Positions 43,555-51,364 of a stretch of 64,000 nucleotides of DNA are shown here, one piece after another. Within the stretch, counting starts at the first letter, position 1; the number at the start of each line of letters is the position of its first letter. The notes below the pieces were generated by a model, which was not told where the DNA came from, did no database searches, and saw only the letters and a program-made list of their open reading frames with translations. The position numbers were made by a program, and so were the translations under genes. This DNA is from Fischerella sp. CENA71 (GTDB lineage Bacteria; Cyanobacteriota; Cyanobacteriia; Cyanobacteriales; Nostocaceae). The stretch lies in assembly GCA_024239075.1 (NCBI GenBank), contig JANBVI010000064.1, positions 124,001 to 188,000 on the forward strand, given 5' to 3'.

Positions 43555-46500
43555 ATGACTTCTCCCGTATCACCATCCAATACCAAAATTATCTCAGCTG
43601 CAATTGAGAAATTGCGCTCTTTTTGTCAAGAGAATATTCTCCCAAATTGGCGCTGTTTTGCAGGTGATTTAGCTGTGACTGATGTGAGTGCATCTTCCTT
43701 GTCTGAGTGGACGCCTGTTGAGATTAATGTTAAAGGAAATATTGCTTGGGCTGGGGGAGAAAAAGTTTTGTGGTTGGCACAAAAGTTGGTGATTCCTCAA
43801 AATTTACAAGGTTATGTGCTACAGGGTTTGTCTTTGCGACTGGCGTTGGTTTGGTGGGCGAATTCTACCAAAATTTACGTGAATGGGAAGTTGGTAGGTG
43901 AAGGAGATTTGTTTGATTGTTCGCCTCGGATTTTAGTTAGTCAAGCGGTGACGCCAGGGGAAGAGTTTTTTATAACTATACGTTTGGTGAGTCCGGGACA
44001 TTGTGATGGAGCGTTGGTGCGATCGCTTTTAGTTTATGAATCTACTAATGAGGAATGTCCTGATCCTGGTTTTGTGGCTGATGAGTTGGCGGTGACGCAG
44101 CGTTTTTTGCAAAGGTTTGCGCCTGAAAGGTTGGATAGTTTGGCGGTGGTGGTGGATGAGGTGATGAACCGCCAAGACGCCAAGGACGCCAAGAGGGATT
44201 TGGAAGGTTCGTTGTTTTTTCTGCGAGAAAAGTTGATTCAATCCAAAATCGTTCGACTGACTTGTACTGAGCCTTGTCGAAGTAGCGCTCACGACGAAGT
44301 CGAAAATCCAAAATCTAAAATATATTTGTTGGGTCATGCTCATTTGGATATGGCTTGGCTATGGCGGGTGAGTGAAACTTGGGAAGCGGCGCAGAGTACT
44401 TTTGAATCGGTTTTAAGGTTACAGTCAGATTTTCCAGAGTTAATTTTTTGTCATTCGACGCCAGCTTTGTATGCTTGGGTGGAGGAAAATCGCCCGGATT
44501 TATTTAGGGCGATTCAAGAAAAGGTTGCGGCGGGACTTTGGGAAATTGTTGGTGGTTTTTGGGTGGAACCAGAATTAAATTTAATTGCTGGTGAATCGAT
44601 TGTGCGGCAATTATTGTATGGTCAGCGTTATGTGAAAGCAAAGTTTGGCAAGCTGGCGAGTATTGTTTGGGTTCCTGACACTTTTGGTTTTTGTGCGACT
44701 TTGCCACAGTTTATGCAACAGTCTGGAATTGAGTATTTTGTGACGCAAAAGCTGCGGTGGAATGACACGACGAAGTTTCCTTACGGTGCTTTTTGGTGGC
44801 GTTCTCCTGATGGCAGTGAAATCCTGAGTTTGATGTCCGCGCCTGTGGGTGAAGGTATCGAGCCGGTGAAAATGGCTGATTATGCGATTGAATGGCAAAC
44901 TCAAACTGGATTTACAGACTCGCTTTGGCTTCCCGGTGTCGGCGACCACGGCGGCGGCCCCACCCGTGATATGTTAGAAGTGGCTCAACGCTGGCAAAAA
45001 TCTCCCCTATTCCCCGAACTAGAATTTACGACTGCTGAAAAGTATCTCCAACAACTGCAATCAACATCAACCACTCTCCCCACCTGGAATGATGAACTCT
45101 ATCTGGAATTCCATCGCGGTTGCTATACTACCCACGGTGATCAAAAACGTTGGAATCGTCGTTGTGAAAATTTGTTGTATCAAGCAGAATTGTTTGCTGC
45201 GATCGCCACTCTTAAATGTGGGGTAAATTATCCAAAGGCAGAATTGGAAGCAGCTTGGAAGCAAGTTTTATTTAACCAGTTTCACGATATTTTGCCTGGT
45301 TCCTCAATTACTGAGGTCTACGAAGATGCTTTAGTTGAGTGGCAGGAAGTCGAAAAGGTCGGTACGGGGATATTAGAAGAATCCTTGCGAGCGATCGCAT
45401 CTCAAATTTCTTTCCCAACGCCCCCACAACCAGATAGTTTACCAGTGGTTGTCTTCAATTCCCTAAATTGGCAGCGTTCTGAGGTTGTGAGCGTTGGTTT
45501 GCCCTCTACCACTGCACCAAATCAGGAATGGCAGATTTACGATCATTGTGGGAATCAACTCGTTTCCCAGTTGGGTGAAGCTTCCACAGTGCTGTTTTTA
45601 GCTAGCGATATTCCACCTGTAGGCTACCGTATTTTTTGGCTGCGTCCTTGTCAATTAGAAAATGCACATAACACAACCCAGTTTGAAGATACCAAATTAA
45701 GTTTGCAAAAGCAAGAACAATTTTCGTCAGAAAGATTGACTTTAGAAAATGATTTTTTGCGAGTAATTATTAATGAACAAACTGGTAATTTAGCGAGTGT
45801 CTTTGACAAGGTTAATAACAAAGAAGTTCTCAATCAATCAGGCGGAAATCTATTACAAGCTTTTCAAGATAGTGGTCAATATTGGGATGCATGGAATATC
45901 GATCCCAATTATGCCCAGCATCCTCTACCAGCAGCAAGTTTAAAATCTATTCAATGGTTAGAACAAGGGCCAGTACAATACCGCCTGCGTGTGATACAGC
46001 AACTTGGTAAATCAGAATTTTCCTGTGATTACATTCTCCCAACAGGCTCATCCGTGCTGAAAATTGCCATGAAGGTAGATTGGCAAGAAGAGCATGTATT
46101 AGTGAAAGCAGCTTTTCCTCTGAATCTGGAAGCAGACTTTGCTACCTACGAAATTCCCTGTGGTACAATTGCTCGCTCCACCAAACCCGAAACTCCAGCA
46201 GAACAAGCAAAATGGGAAGTTCCCGCTTTGCGTTGGGCAGATTTGACGGTAAAAGAGGAGGACAAGGGGGAGATGGGGGACAAGGGAGACACGGAGACAC
46301 GGAGATCGAGAGATGGGGAGAAGTTTATCAATATAGTCTCTCCACGTCACCGCGTCACCCCTTCACCGCGTCTTCCCCAATCCTCAATCCAAAATTCCTA
46401 CGGCGTGAGTTTGCTGAATGATTGTAAGTATGGTTATGATGCTCAACCAAATCAATTACGGCTAACACTTTTAAGAAGTCCCAATTGGCCTGATCCTCAA

Positions 46501-46956
46501 GCCGATAGAGGTATACATGAATTAACCTATGCTTTGTATCCCCATACTGGTGATTGGAAATCAGCCCATACAGTCCGACGTGGGTATGAATTAAATGTAC
46601 CTTTGCAAGTAATGGTGTGTCCAGTTAACCATCCTCAACCATCCAATGTTTCCCACTCCGTGAACGTAGAGCGGTTAGGGGCGAGTTTCCTAGATTTCTC
46701 AGCAGAAAATTTAATCTTAATGGCATTTAAACAAGCAGAAGATGATTCGCAAAAGTGGATTTTGCGTTGTTATGAATGTCACGGAGAAACAGCCGAGTTA
46801 TCTTTACAGAATGATTTGGGACTGATTTTAGAGGAATCTGTGGATTTATTGGAGCGTTCTTTGTCTACTTCTGAATTCTCAGCTACAGTTATTGAGCAAA
46901 AATTCAATATTCAACCCTGGAAAATAATTAATTTGAAGTTGGGAGTGAGAGAATAA
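43555..46956 (+). CDS. GH38 alpha-mannosidase
   Basis: 1133 residues. An N-terminal ~200-residue beta domain is followed by the catalytic domain with the zinc-site segment L-L-G-H-A-H-L-D-M-A-W-L-W, the nucleophile region W-V-P-D-T-F-G-F and H-G-G-G-P-T-R-D. The C-terminal beta domains follow from about residue 650. Hydrolyses alpha-mannosides, possibly storage or glycan trimming, cytoplasmic as no signal peptide is present. It is longer than usual because of two in-frame inserts: residues ~203-255 (N-R-Q-D-A-K-D-A-K and what follows) and ~900-945 (G-E-M-G-D-K-G-D-T-E-T-R-R), both from dispersed repeats. Confidence 0.92.
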   Translation: MTSPVSPSNTKIISAAIEKLRSFCQENILPNWRCFAGDLAVTDVSASSLSEWTPVEINVKGNIAWAGGEKVLWLAQKLVIPQNLQGYVLQGLSLRLALVWWANSTKIYVNGKLVGEGDLFDCSPRILVSQAVTPGEEFFITIRLVSPGHCDGALVRSLLVYESTNEECPDPGFVADELAVTQRFLQRFAPERLDSLAVVVDEVMNRQDAKDAKRDLEGSLFFLREKLIQSKIVRLTCTEPCRSSAHDEVENPKSKIYLLGHAHLDMAWLWRVSETWEAAQSTFESVLRLQSDFPELIFCHSTPALYAWVEENRPDLFRAIQEKVAAGLWEIVGGFWVEPELNLIAGESIVRQLLYGQRYVKAKFGKLASIVWVPDTFGFCATLPQFMQQSGIEYFVTQKLRWNDTTKFPYGAFWWRSPDGSEILSLMSAPVGEGIEPVKMADYAIEWQTQTGFTDSLWLPGVGDHGGGPTRDMLEVAQRWQKSPLFPELEFTTAEKYLQQLQSTSTTLPTWNDELYLEFHRGCYTTHGDQKRWNRRCENLLYQAELFAAIATLKCGVNYPKAELEAAWKQVLFNQFHDILPGSSITEVYEDALVEWQEVEKVGTGILEESLRAIASQISFPTPPQPDSLPVVVFNSLNWQRSEVVSVGLPSTTAPNQEWQIYDHCGNQLVSQLGEASTVLFLASDIPPVGYRIFWLRPCQLENAHNTTQFEDTKLSLQKQEQFSSERLTLENDFLRVIINEQTGNLASVFDKVNNKEVLNQSGGNLLQAFQDSGQYWDAWNIDPNYAQHPLPAASLKSIQWLEQGPVQYRLRVIQQLGKSEFSCDYILPTGSSVLKIAMKVDWQEEHVLVKAAFPLNLEADFATYEIPCGTIARSTKPETPAEQAKWEVPALRWADLTVKEEDKGEMGDKGDTETRRSRDGEKFINIVSPRHRVTPSPRLPQSSIQNSYGVSLLNDCKYGYDAQPNQLRLTLLRSPNWPDPQADRGIHELTYALYPHTGDWKSAHTVRRGYELNVPLQVMVCPVNHPQPSNVSHSVNVERLGASFLDFSAENLILMAFKQAEDDSQKWILRCYECHGETAELSLQNDLGLILEESVDLLERSLSTSEFSATVIEQKFNIQPWKIINLKLGVRE
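46255..46395. repeat. Interspersed repeat inserted in frame in the mannosidase
   Basis: Purine-rich arm (ggggacaaggg, gacacggagacacggagat), AT-rich centre (atcaatatagtctctcc) and pyrimidine arm (cgtcaccgcgtcacccctt). Third in-frame copy of the family seen in the window. It lies between a predicted strand pair of the C-terminal beta region and seems tolerated. Confidence 0.8.
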
Positions 46957-47009
46957 ATCACGCCTTTCAACATGGATCAAATCCTCAAAAGAATAACCGA
47001 ATTTTGGGC

Positions 47010-47110
47010 TTTTCACCTTCGTGTCTACCTTCGGAAGCCGCTCTGCGTCTAAGTGCCTTGGTGTTTCAAAAGTCGATTTTTTCACCACAAAAACACTAAG
47101 ACACCAAGAA
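47010..47110. repeat. Dispersed repeat ('ttcaccttcgtgtct' / 'aacactaagacaccaag')
   Basis: Imperfect inverted arms made of caccttcgtgtct, gcgtctaagtgcc and cactaagacaccaag. Related to 38490-38570. It fills the space after the mannosidase gene; no ORF there. Confidence 0.65.
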
Positions 47111-47250
47111 AAATACATCTGGAATTTAGTCACACTCAATCTATCTTATAGTGTGCGTCCTTATAGTGTGCGTCAGAACTGATAAATTGGTGATGAGCAA
47201 CAGATTTTTGACATCTGATGCGCCCTACTAATATGCTACCAACCCATAAA

Positions 47251-47282
47251 CTAAAAACCCTAGAACTCTAAGAGTTCTAGGG
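47251..47282 (-). terminator. Rho-independent terminator of tRNA-fMet
   Basis: An 11-bp perfect stem CCCTAGAACTC / GAGTTCTAGGG with a 3-base loop (47258-47282), followed on the minus strand by TTTTTAG. It begins ten bases after the tRNA 3' end. Confidence 0.9.
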
Positions 47283-47291
47283 AATTAGATT

Positions 47292-47368
<77 letters not shown>

Positions 47369-47414
47369 TCGCTTTGTCTTCCCTAATATAACACTATATT
47401 TAAAAAATGTGCAA

Positions 47415-48368
47415 CTACAAAAAAGATAATTCTCCAATTACTTCTAAACGCTTGTATTTACCGAGGTTCATAAATTTTTCTGATAAGGCTTGGGCAACAC
47501 TAGGACTAATCCAGCCCATCTGTTGAAGTAGATGAATTGCAGCAGCATACTTTGCTCGCTTGCCTCCATCTATGACTTTAATTGCTAGTCCCATGCCTTC
47601 ACCAAGTCTACTAATACATTGCACTCCTTCAGCACCAGATTTACTTACCAGTTCTCCTGGAGTTAAACGCATCAGTTCGGTGTCAAATTCTCCATCTCCT
47701 GCTACCATTGCGGGGTGGTGAGTCATGGCTCGGACTATCCGCTCCATATCTAAATTGCTGCGAGAAGCTAGTTGAGCATACAAGTATCCCATTTGTGCGA
47801 GTTGCATGAGATATGTAGGAGCGCCGCAGTCATCATGAGCGCTGATAAATTCATCAGCTGGCATTTTGAGCAATTCTGCTACTTTGGTAATAATTAACTG
47901 CTGTACAGGGTGTTTACGCTGCAAGTAGTTATTCATTGACCAATTGCATTGCTGACACACAGCTAACATTCCGGCGTGTTTACCAGAGCAGTTATATTCT
48001 AAGGGGCTACGCTTGCCTTCAGGAGTTGGACACTGTAAAGCGGAAGGGTCAATATCAGCCCGCCAGAGAATATTAAATACTTGCCTAACTTGCTGAATCG
48101 TGCCTTTATGGGAACTAATGATAATTGCTAAGTCGCGATCGCTCAAATCATAACGTTCTAATGTCCCTGTGGTTGTGACAGCTAGAGCCTGAAATGGTTT
48201 GAGGGCTGAACGCACAAAAGTGGCAGTTTCAGCATTCCCAGCAACCGACAGCACTCGTCCCCGTTCGTCGCATACGACAGCTTGAACTATATGCTTTGAT
48301 TCTATAATGCCTTCGCGCAGTAATCTAACTTCTAATGTGGCAGCTTGGGTTCGTTTTCCCATCGTCAT
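47415..48368 (-). CDS. Asparaginase (Rhizobium AnsA-like type)
   Basis: 317 residues. S-A-L-K-P-F-Q-A, S-S-H-K-G-T, N-C-S-G-K-H-A-G-M-L and H-D-D-C-G-A-P are the conserved blocks of the asparaginase II family of Rhizobium etli type, distinct from the E. coli enzymes. It hydrolyses L-asparagine to aspartate and ammonia, in the cytoplasm (no signal peptide). ATG start; a second ATG two codons later is possible. Confidence 0.88.
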   Translation of the reverse strand: MTMGKRTQAATLEVRLLREGIIESKHIVQAVVCDERGRVLSVAGNAETATFVRSALKPFQALAVTTTGTLERYDLSDRDLAIIISSHKGTIQQVRQVFNILWRADIDPSALQCPTPEGKRSPLEYNCSGKHAGMLAVCQQCNWSMNNYLQRKHPVQQLIITKVAELLKMPADEFISAHDDCGAPTYLMQLAQMGYLYAQLASRSNLDMERIVRAMTHHPAMVAGDGEFDTELMRLTPGELVSKSGAEGVQCISRLGEGMGLAIKVIDGGKRAKYAAAIHLLQQMGWISPSVAQALSEKFMNLGKYKRLEVIGELSFL

Positions 48369-48402
48369 GGGTTGTTATCTATGGTGATTTTGTTATAGGT
48401 CA

Positions 48403-48512
48403 TTAGACGCGATGAATCGCGTCTGTACAATTGTCATTAGTCATTGGTCATTCGTCATTGGCAATTTACTTTGGACAAATGACAAAAGACAAAGGACAAA
48501 TGACAAATGACT
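48403..48512. repeat. Palindrome plus heptanucleotide repeats forming a long hairpin
   Basis: AGACGCGAT-GA-ATCGCGTCT palindrome (48405-48424), then GTCATT(A/G/C) heptamers (gtcattagtcattggtcatt) and later the complementary acaaatgacaaaagaca-type run. These are short tandemly repeated repetitive sequences of heterocystous cyanobacteria. Confidence 0.8.
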
Positions 48513-48514
48513 AT

Positions 48515-49015
48515 TTAAACTAAGTGCCAAACTATCGTACCAACAACGAAGGACACAGCCAAGGCAGCAAAGGTAATTTGTAACCGTTTGATGATTGGTT
48601 TAATTTCATAGCTCACAATCAAGCGATCGCGGTTTAATATTTCCAGTGGTTTTGTCCAGGTTTGTCCGTCGTACCAGCCCGATTCTTCATAGAAAATGAT
48701 TGGACTAGCAAGGCGATCGCGTACATAAGACCAGCCCAAGTATAACCTTAACAGTGCCAGTACTACGCCGATACTTCCTCCCGCCGCACCACAAAGAATA
48801 AACTGAATTGTGTACTTGTGTGGAGTAAAGCTTGCTGCTGCAATTGGCGCTGCTACTAGCCAAGATAAACCCCAGATCCAAGCTATTTTTGTGATGTAGT
48901 CACGCCAGTTTAAGGTGCAATCGCTAAATAACCAAGAAGATTTTAACTCTTCATACTCGTTGAGTGGTTGTTGCTCAGTAGGAACCGGGCAGTTGGAGAT
49001 TGAAGATTTGATCAT
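48515..49015 (-). CDS. CGLD27-family (DUF1230) protein
   Basis: 166 residues. N-terminal C-P-V-P-x-E-Q-x-P-L-N-E-Y, two membrane helices ([16 protein letters not shown] and F-I-L-C-G-A-A-G-G), [11 protein letters not shown] and [11 protein letters not shown], then a final helix pair. This is CGLD27, conserved from cyanobacteria to plants and linked to photosynthesis/iron stress. It overlaps rsfS by four bases (ATGA), so it is co-translated with it. Confidence 0.9.
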   Translation of the reverse strand: MIKSSISNCPVPTEQQPLNEYEELKSSWLFSDCTLNWRDYITKIAWIWGLSWLVAAPIAAASFTPHKYTIQFILCGAAGGSIGVVLALLRLYLGWSYVRDRLASPIIFYEESGWYDGQTWTKPLEILNRDRLIVSYEIKPIIKRLQITFAALAVSFVVGTIVWHLV

Positions 49016-49473
49016 GTTGATTTACCCCCACCATCATCGGATGTTGGAAACTCGACACGTTCTGCATGACCCCAAAATGCTTCTAAATTATAAAACTCAC
49101 GCTCTTTTGGCATCATGATATGGACAATCACATCGCCGTAATCTAGCACTACCCAACTTCCTTCAGATTTCCCTTCTACTCGTAAGGGAGATATTTGCCA
49201 TTCTTGTTGTACTTGGTCTTCGATGGCTTGAGCGATCGCTCTGACCTGTACTCTAGAATAGCCGGTCATAAATGCAAAGTAGTCTGCTAGATAAGATACA
49301 TCTGTGACTTTGAGTACTAAAATGTCACCTGCTTTCCGATCTGATGCTGCTTCAGCAATAGTTGTGACTACATTTGTACTGCTATTGTTGTTATCAATAT
49401 GTGTAGCTCTTGCTACACCTTTTTGAACAGTAAGTGATTGGAATGGAAAATTAGCTTGGAAATAATCAGACAT
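49012..49473 (-). CDS. rsfS: Ribosome silencing factor RsfS
   Basis: 153 residues. [39 protein letters not shown] and [11 protein letters not shown] are the hallmarks of RsfS/RsfA. It binds uL14 on the 50S subunit and blocks subunit joining in starvation. A ~30-residue N-terminal extension is common in cyanobacteria. It lies between yqeK and CGLD27, a usual order. Confidence 0.95.
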   Translation of the reverse strand: MSDYFQANFPFQSLTVQKGVARATHIDNNNSSTNVVTTIAEAASDRKAGDILVLKVTDVSYLADYFAFMTGYSRVQVRAIAQAIEDQVQQEWQISPLRVEGKSEGSWVVLDYGDVIVHIMMPKEREFYNLEAFWGHAERVEFPTSDDGGGKST

Positions 49474-49589
49474 TAAACCTCAGCTGCTTCTTTGTGTCTT
49501 GACAATTTTTTACAACTACTGACAAATGATCATTTAATTGCAACTGTACACGAGCTGGTTTTTTTGAATACTAACAAAAAAACGGGAGT

Positions 49590-50186
49590 CTATACAGTTG
49601 TTGACAGAATTGCCTGTTTAGTCCTTGACTTTTGCATAAACCAGTTCCGGGTGGCGATCGCACGCGGATGAATTAAACTAGGGCTTTCCAGTAAAAATTT
49701 AAAAGTATAATCGCAGGTTAGCCAAACAGCCCGTTCGAGATTTGCAAAACTTGTTTTTCTTAAAGCTTCTAATTGAGCAGAGTCACCCCGCCCTGGTTCC
49801 AGAGTATCTGCTAAAAATACGATACAAGAGAGTTGACCCATGCCTGGTCTACCTAAAGTGTGATTGGCGATCGCTTGTAATATTTCTTCATCTTGTACAC
49901 TAAAAGTGTCTTTAGCAATGATCGCACTCACATCTGCATGTAATAGATGTGGTGATGCAGCCAAAACCTCGTCTATTTCCAATCCTGCAACTTCTGCCAT
50001 CTGCAAAAGTTTTTCAGGTTGAAAATATTTTGCCAAGTCATGCATTAGCCCAGCCGTGGCAGCTTTTTCTCGATCCAGATGATAATTTTCAGCTAACTCC
50101 ACAGACATTTGTTCGACTCTAAGAATGTGGTTAATCCGCGACTTCGGAACGTTCTCAGCTAACCAGGCTAAGACTTTTTGGCGCAT
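49590..50186 (-). CDS. yqeK: YqeK-type HD-domain Ap4A hydrolase
   Basis: 198 residues from the ATG at 50186; the longer frame starts at a TTG and adds a non-conserved segment. HD motif in G-L-M-H-D-L-A-K-Y, distal residues H-L-L-H-A-D-V-S-A and A-I-A-N-H-T-L-G-R-P-G-M. Splits diadenosine tetraphosphate symmetrically. The C-terminal helix is typical. It heads the yqeK-rsfS-CGLD27 run. Confidence 0.9.
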   Translation of the reverse strand: MRQKVLAWLAENVPKSRINHILRVEQMSVELAENYHLDREKAATAGLMHDLAKYFQPEKLLQMAEVAGLEIDEVLAASPHLLHADVSAIIAKDTFSVQDEEILQAIANHTLGRPGMGQLSCIVFLADTLEPGRGDSAQLEALRKTSFANLERAVWLTCDYTFKFLLESPSLIHPRAIATRNWFMQKSRTKQAILSTTV

Positions 50187-50404
50187 AATCACTTGATACC
50201 CAACTAGAGGATTGTGACAATCAAAACAAAAATATTTCAATAGATACTTTTATTGTAACGAATCGCGTCAGTCCTCAGTTTCAGGAAAAGCCCTAAGAAA
50301 TCGCCTTGAGTCAAAAAATTGGATCATTTATTTTTTGGAGTTATCTAAAATTTTCTGCAAAACTTGCTTTGAGTAAAAAATTTATGTTATACTCGCGAAA
50401 GTGC

Positions 50405-50478
<74 letters not shown>

Positions 50479-50487
50479 TTTAGGTTC

Positions 50488-50600
50488 TGTACAGTGACTA
50501 ATTAGTTGTCATCGGTGACACATTGTTGTCATCGTGACAAATTAATTGTCGTCGGGACAAATTGATGTCGTTGAAGTGCCAGTGACAGATTAATGTCATT
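50488..50600. mobile_element. Right end of the type V-K CAST transposon (TnsB-binding repeats)
   Basis: Begins TGTACAGTGAC, the Tn7/CAST-like terminus, followed by five repeats of the form GTGAC-N-AATTA-N-TTGTC at about 50494, 50515, 50533, 50554 and 50582. GGTTC (50483-50487) just outside should be the 5-bp target duplication. The end lies 62 bp beyond the PAM, within the 60-66 bp known for Cas12k-guided insertion. The opposite end is not in the window. Confidence 0.92.
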
Positions 50601-50622
50601 TATCTATGAAACTACAGTGATA

Positions 50623-50657
50623 ATGTCAACGTAGCGCTCTCTTTCAACCCTCCCTCA
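50623..50657 (-). ncRNA. Delocalised homing crRNA (partial repeat plus 18-nt tRNA-Val guide)
   Basis: On the minus strand a partial repeat GGGAGGGTTGAAAG (50641-50654) is followed by the guide AGAGCGCTACGTTGACAT (50623-50640), identical to tRNA-Val bases 50426-50443. The match stops at the next base. Such short atypical guides outside the array direct V-K CASTs to tRNA genes (established). The partial repeat pairs without mismatch to the tracrRNA anti-repeat. Confidence 0.93.
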
Positions 50658-50671
50658 TAAAAAATTATGAT

Positions 50672-50919
50672 AACCCACCCTGCACTAGGAGGGTTGTTGT
50701 CACCGTTATAAGCTTTTTTAGGATGTCCCAACCAAAGCTTTCAACCCACCCTGCACTAGGAGGGTTGTTGTCACTCTCTTCGCCCCAATCAATAATAGGA
50801 CGCCAGCGTACCTTTCAACCCACCCTGCACTAGGAGGGTTGTTGTCACTTGTTTTTAGGCTCTCCAGAGCATCTCCTTCAAGCTTTCAACCCACCCTGCA
50901 CTAGGAGGGTTGTTGTCAC
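50672..50919 (-). CRISPR. Type V-K CRISPR array, three 37-bp repeats plus one truncated
   Basis: Read on the minus strand, the repeat starts GTGACAACAACCCTCCTAGT and ends CAGGGTGGGTTGAAAG (37 bp). Full copies lie at 50883-50919, 50812-50848 and 50738-50774 and are identical. A last copy (50672-50703) lacks the final five bases. Spacers are 34, 37 and 34 bp. The leader end faces tracrRNA and cas12k. None of the three spacers matches anything else I can see in the window. Confidence 0.95.
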
Positions 50920-51114
50920 CCACCCAGTTTTAAAACATTGTGAGGCAAAGTTTCTAGAAGCCCTTAGCGCGGATATTGTCCAATTTCCTATTTGAGCCTC
51001 AGCCTTAATAATCATAATGTTTGGAAAAACTATGAATCCAAGACGGGATAGGCAATCTGGAACTTGCGCGGATGTCAGAGAAATTTTGCCCTGATTTTAG
51101 TCCTTCAAATGAAG

Positions 51115-51336
51115 AATTGGGGAGGGTTCCCCCTTGGTCGGAGGTGATTAAGTAGCCACTACAGCAGTACATCCGCGCCCTTATTGCTGGGAGCGCACCT
51201 ATCCTGTCTATTGACAGCAGCATCAGGGTGAGCAGCTACCAGGGTCAGAAAGCAAGACTGTATTGCTACAGTCAAACTAACCCTCATTTAACACAATTCA
51301 GAGGCTGCAAGCAGCATGAAATGTGGCGCTATTGAT
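51115..51336 (-). ncRNA. tracrRNA of the type V-K CAST
   Basis: Between cas12k and the array, same strand. It carries blocks I recall from the Scytonema ShCAST tracrRNA: ATGCTGCTTGCAGCCTCTGA, then GTTAAATGAGGGTTAG, TCACCCTGATGCTGCTGTC and GGATAGGTGCGCTCCCAGCA. The anti-repeat AACCCTCCC is at 51120-51128. Ends are approximate. Confidence 0.88.
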
Positions 51337-51364
51337 TATTTTATTTTCAAGGTTCAGATATTTG

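Noticed and set aside
44029-44343. Minus-strand ORFs within the mannosidase gene
   Set aside because: Shadows of a long, well-supported coding frame.
51005-51223. 72-residue minus-strand ORF
   Set aside because: It lies within the tracrRNA and its surroundings; the RNA match explains the conservation.
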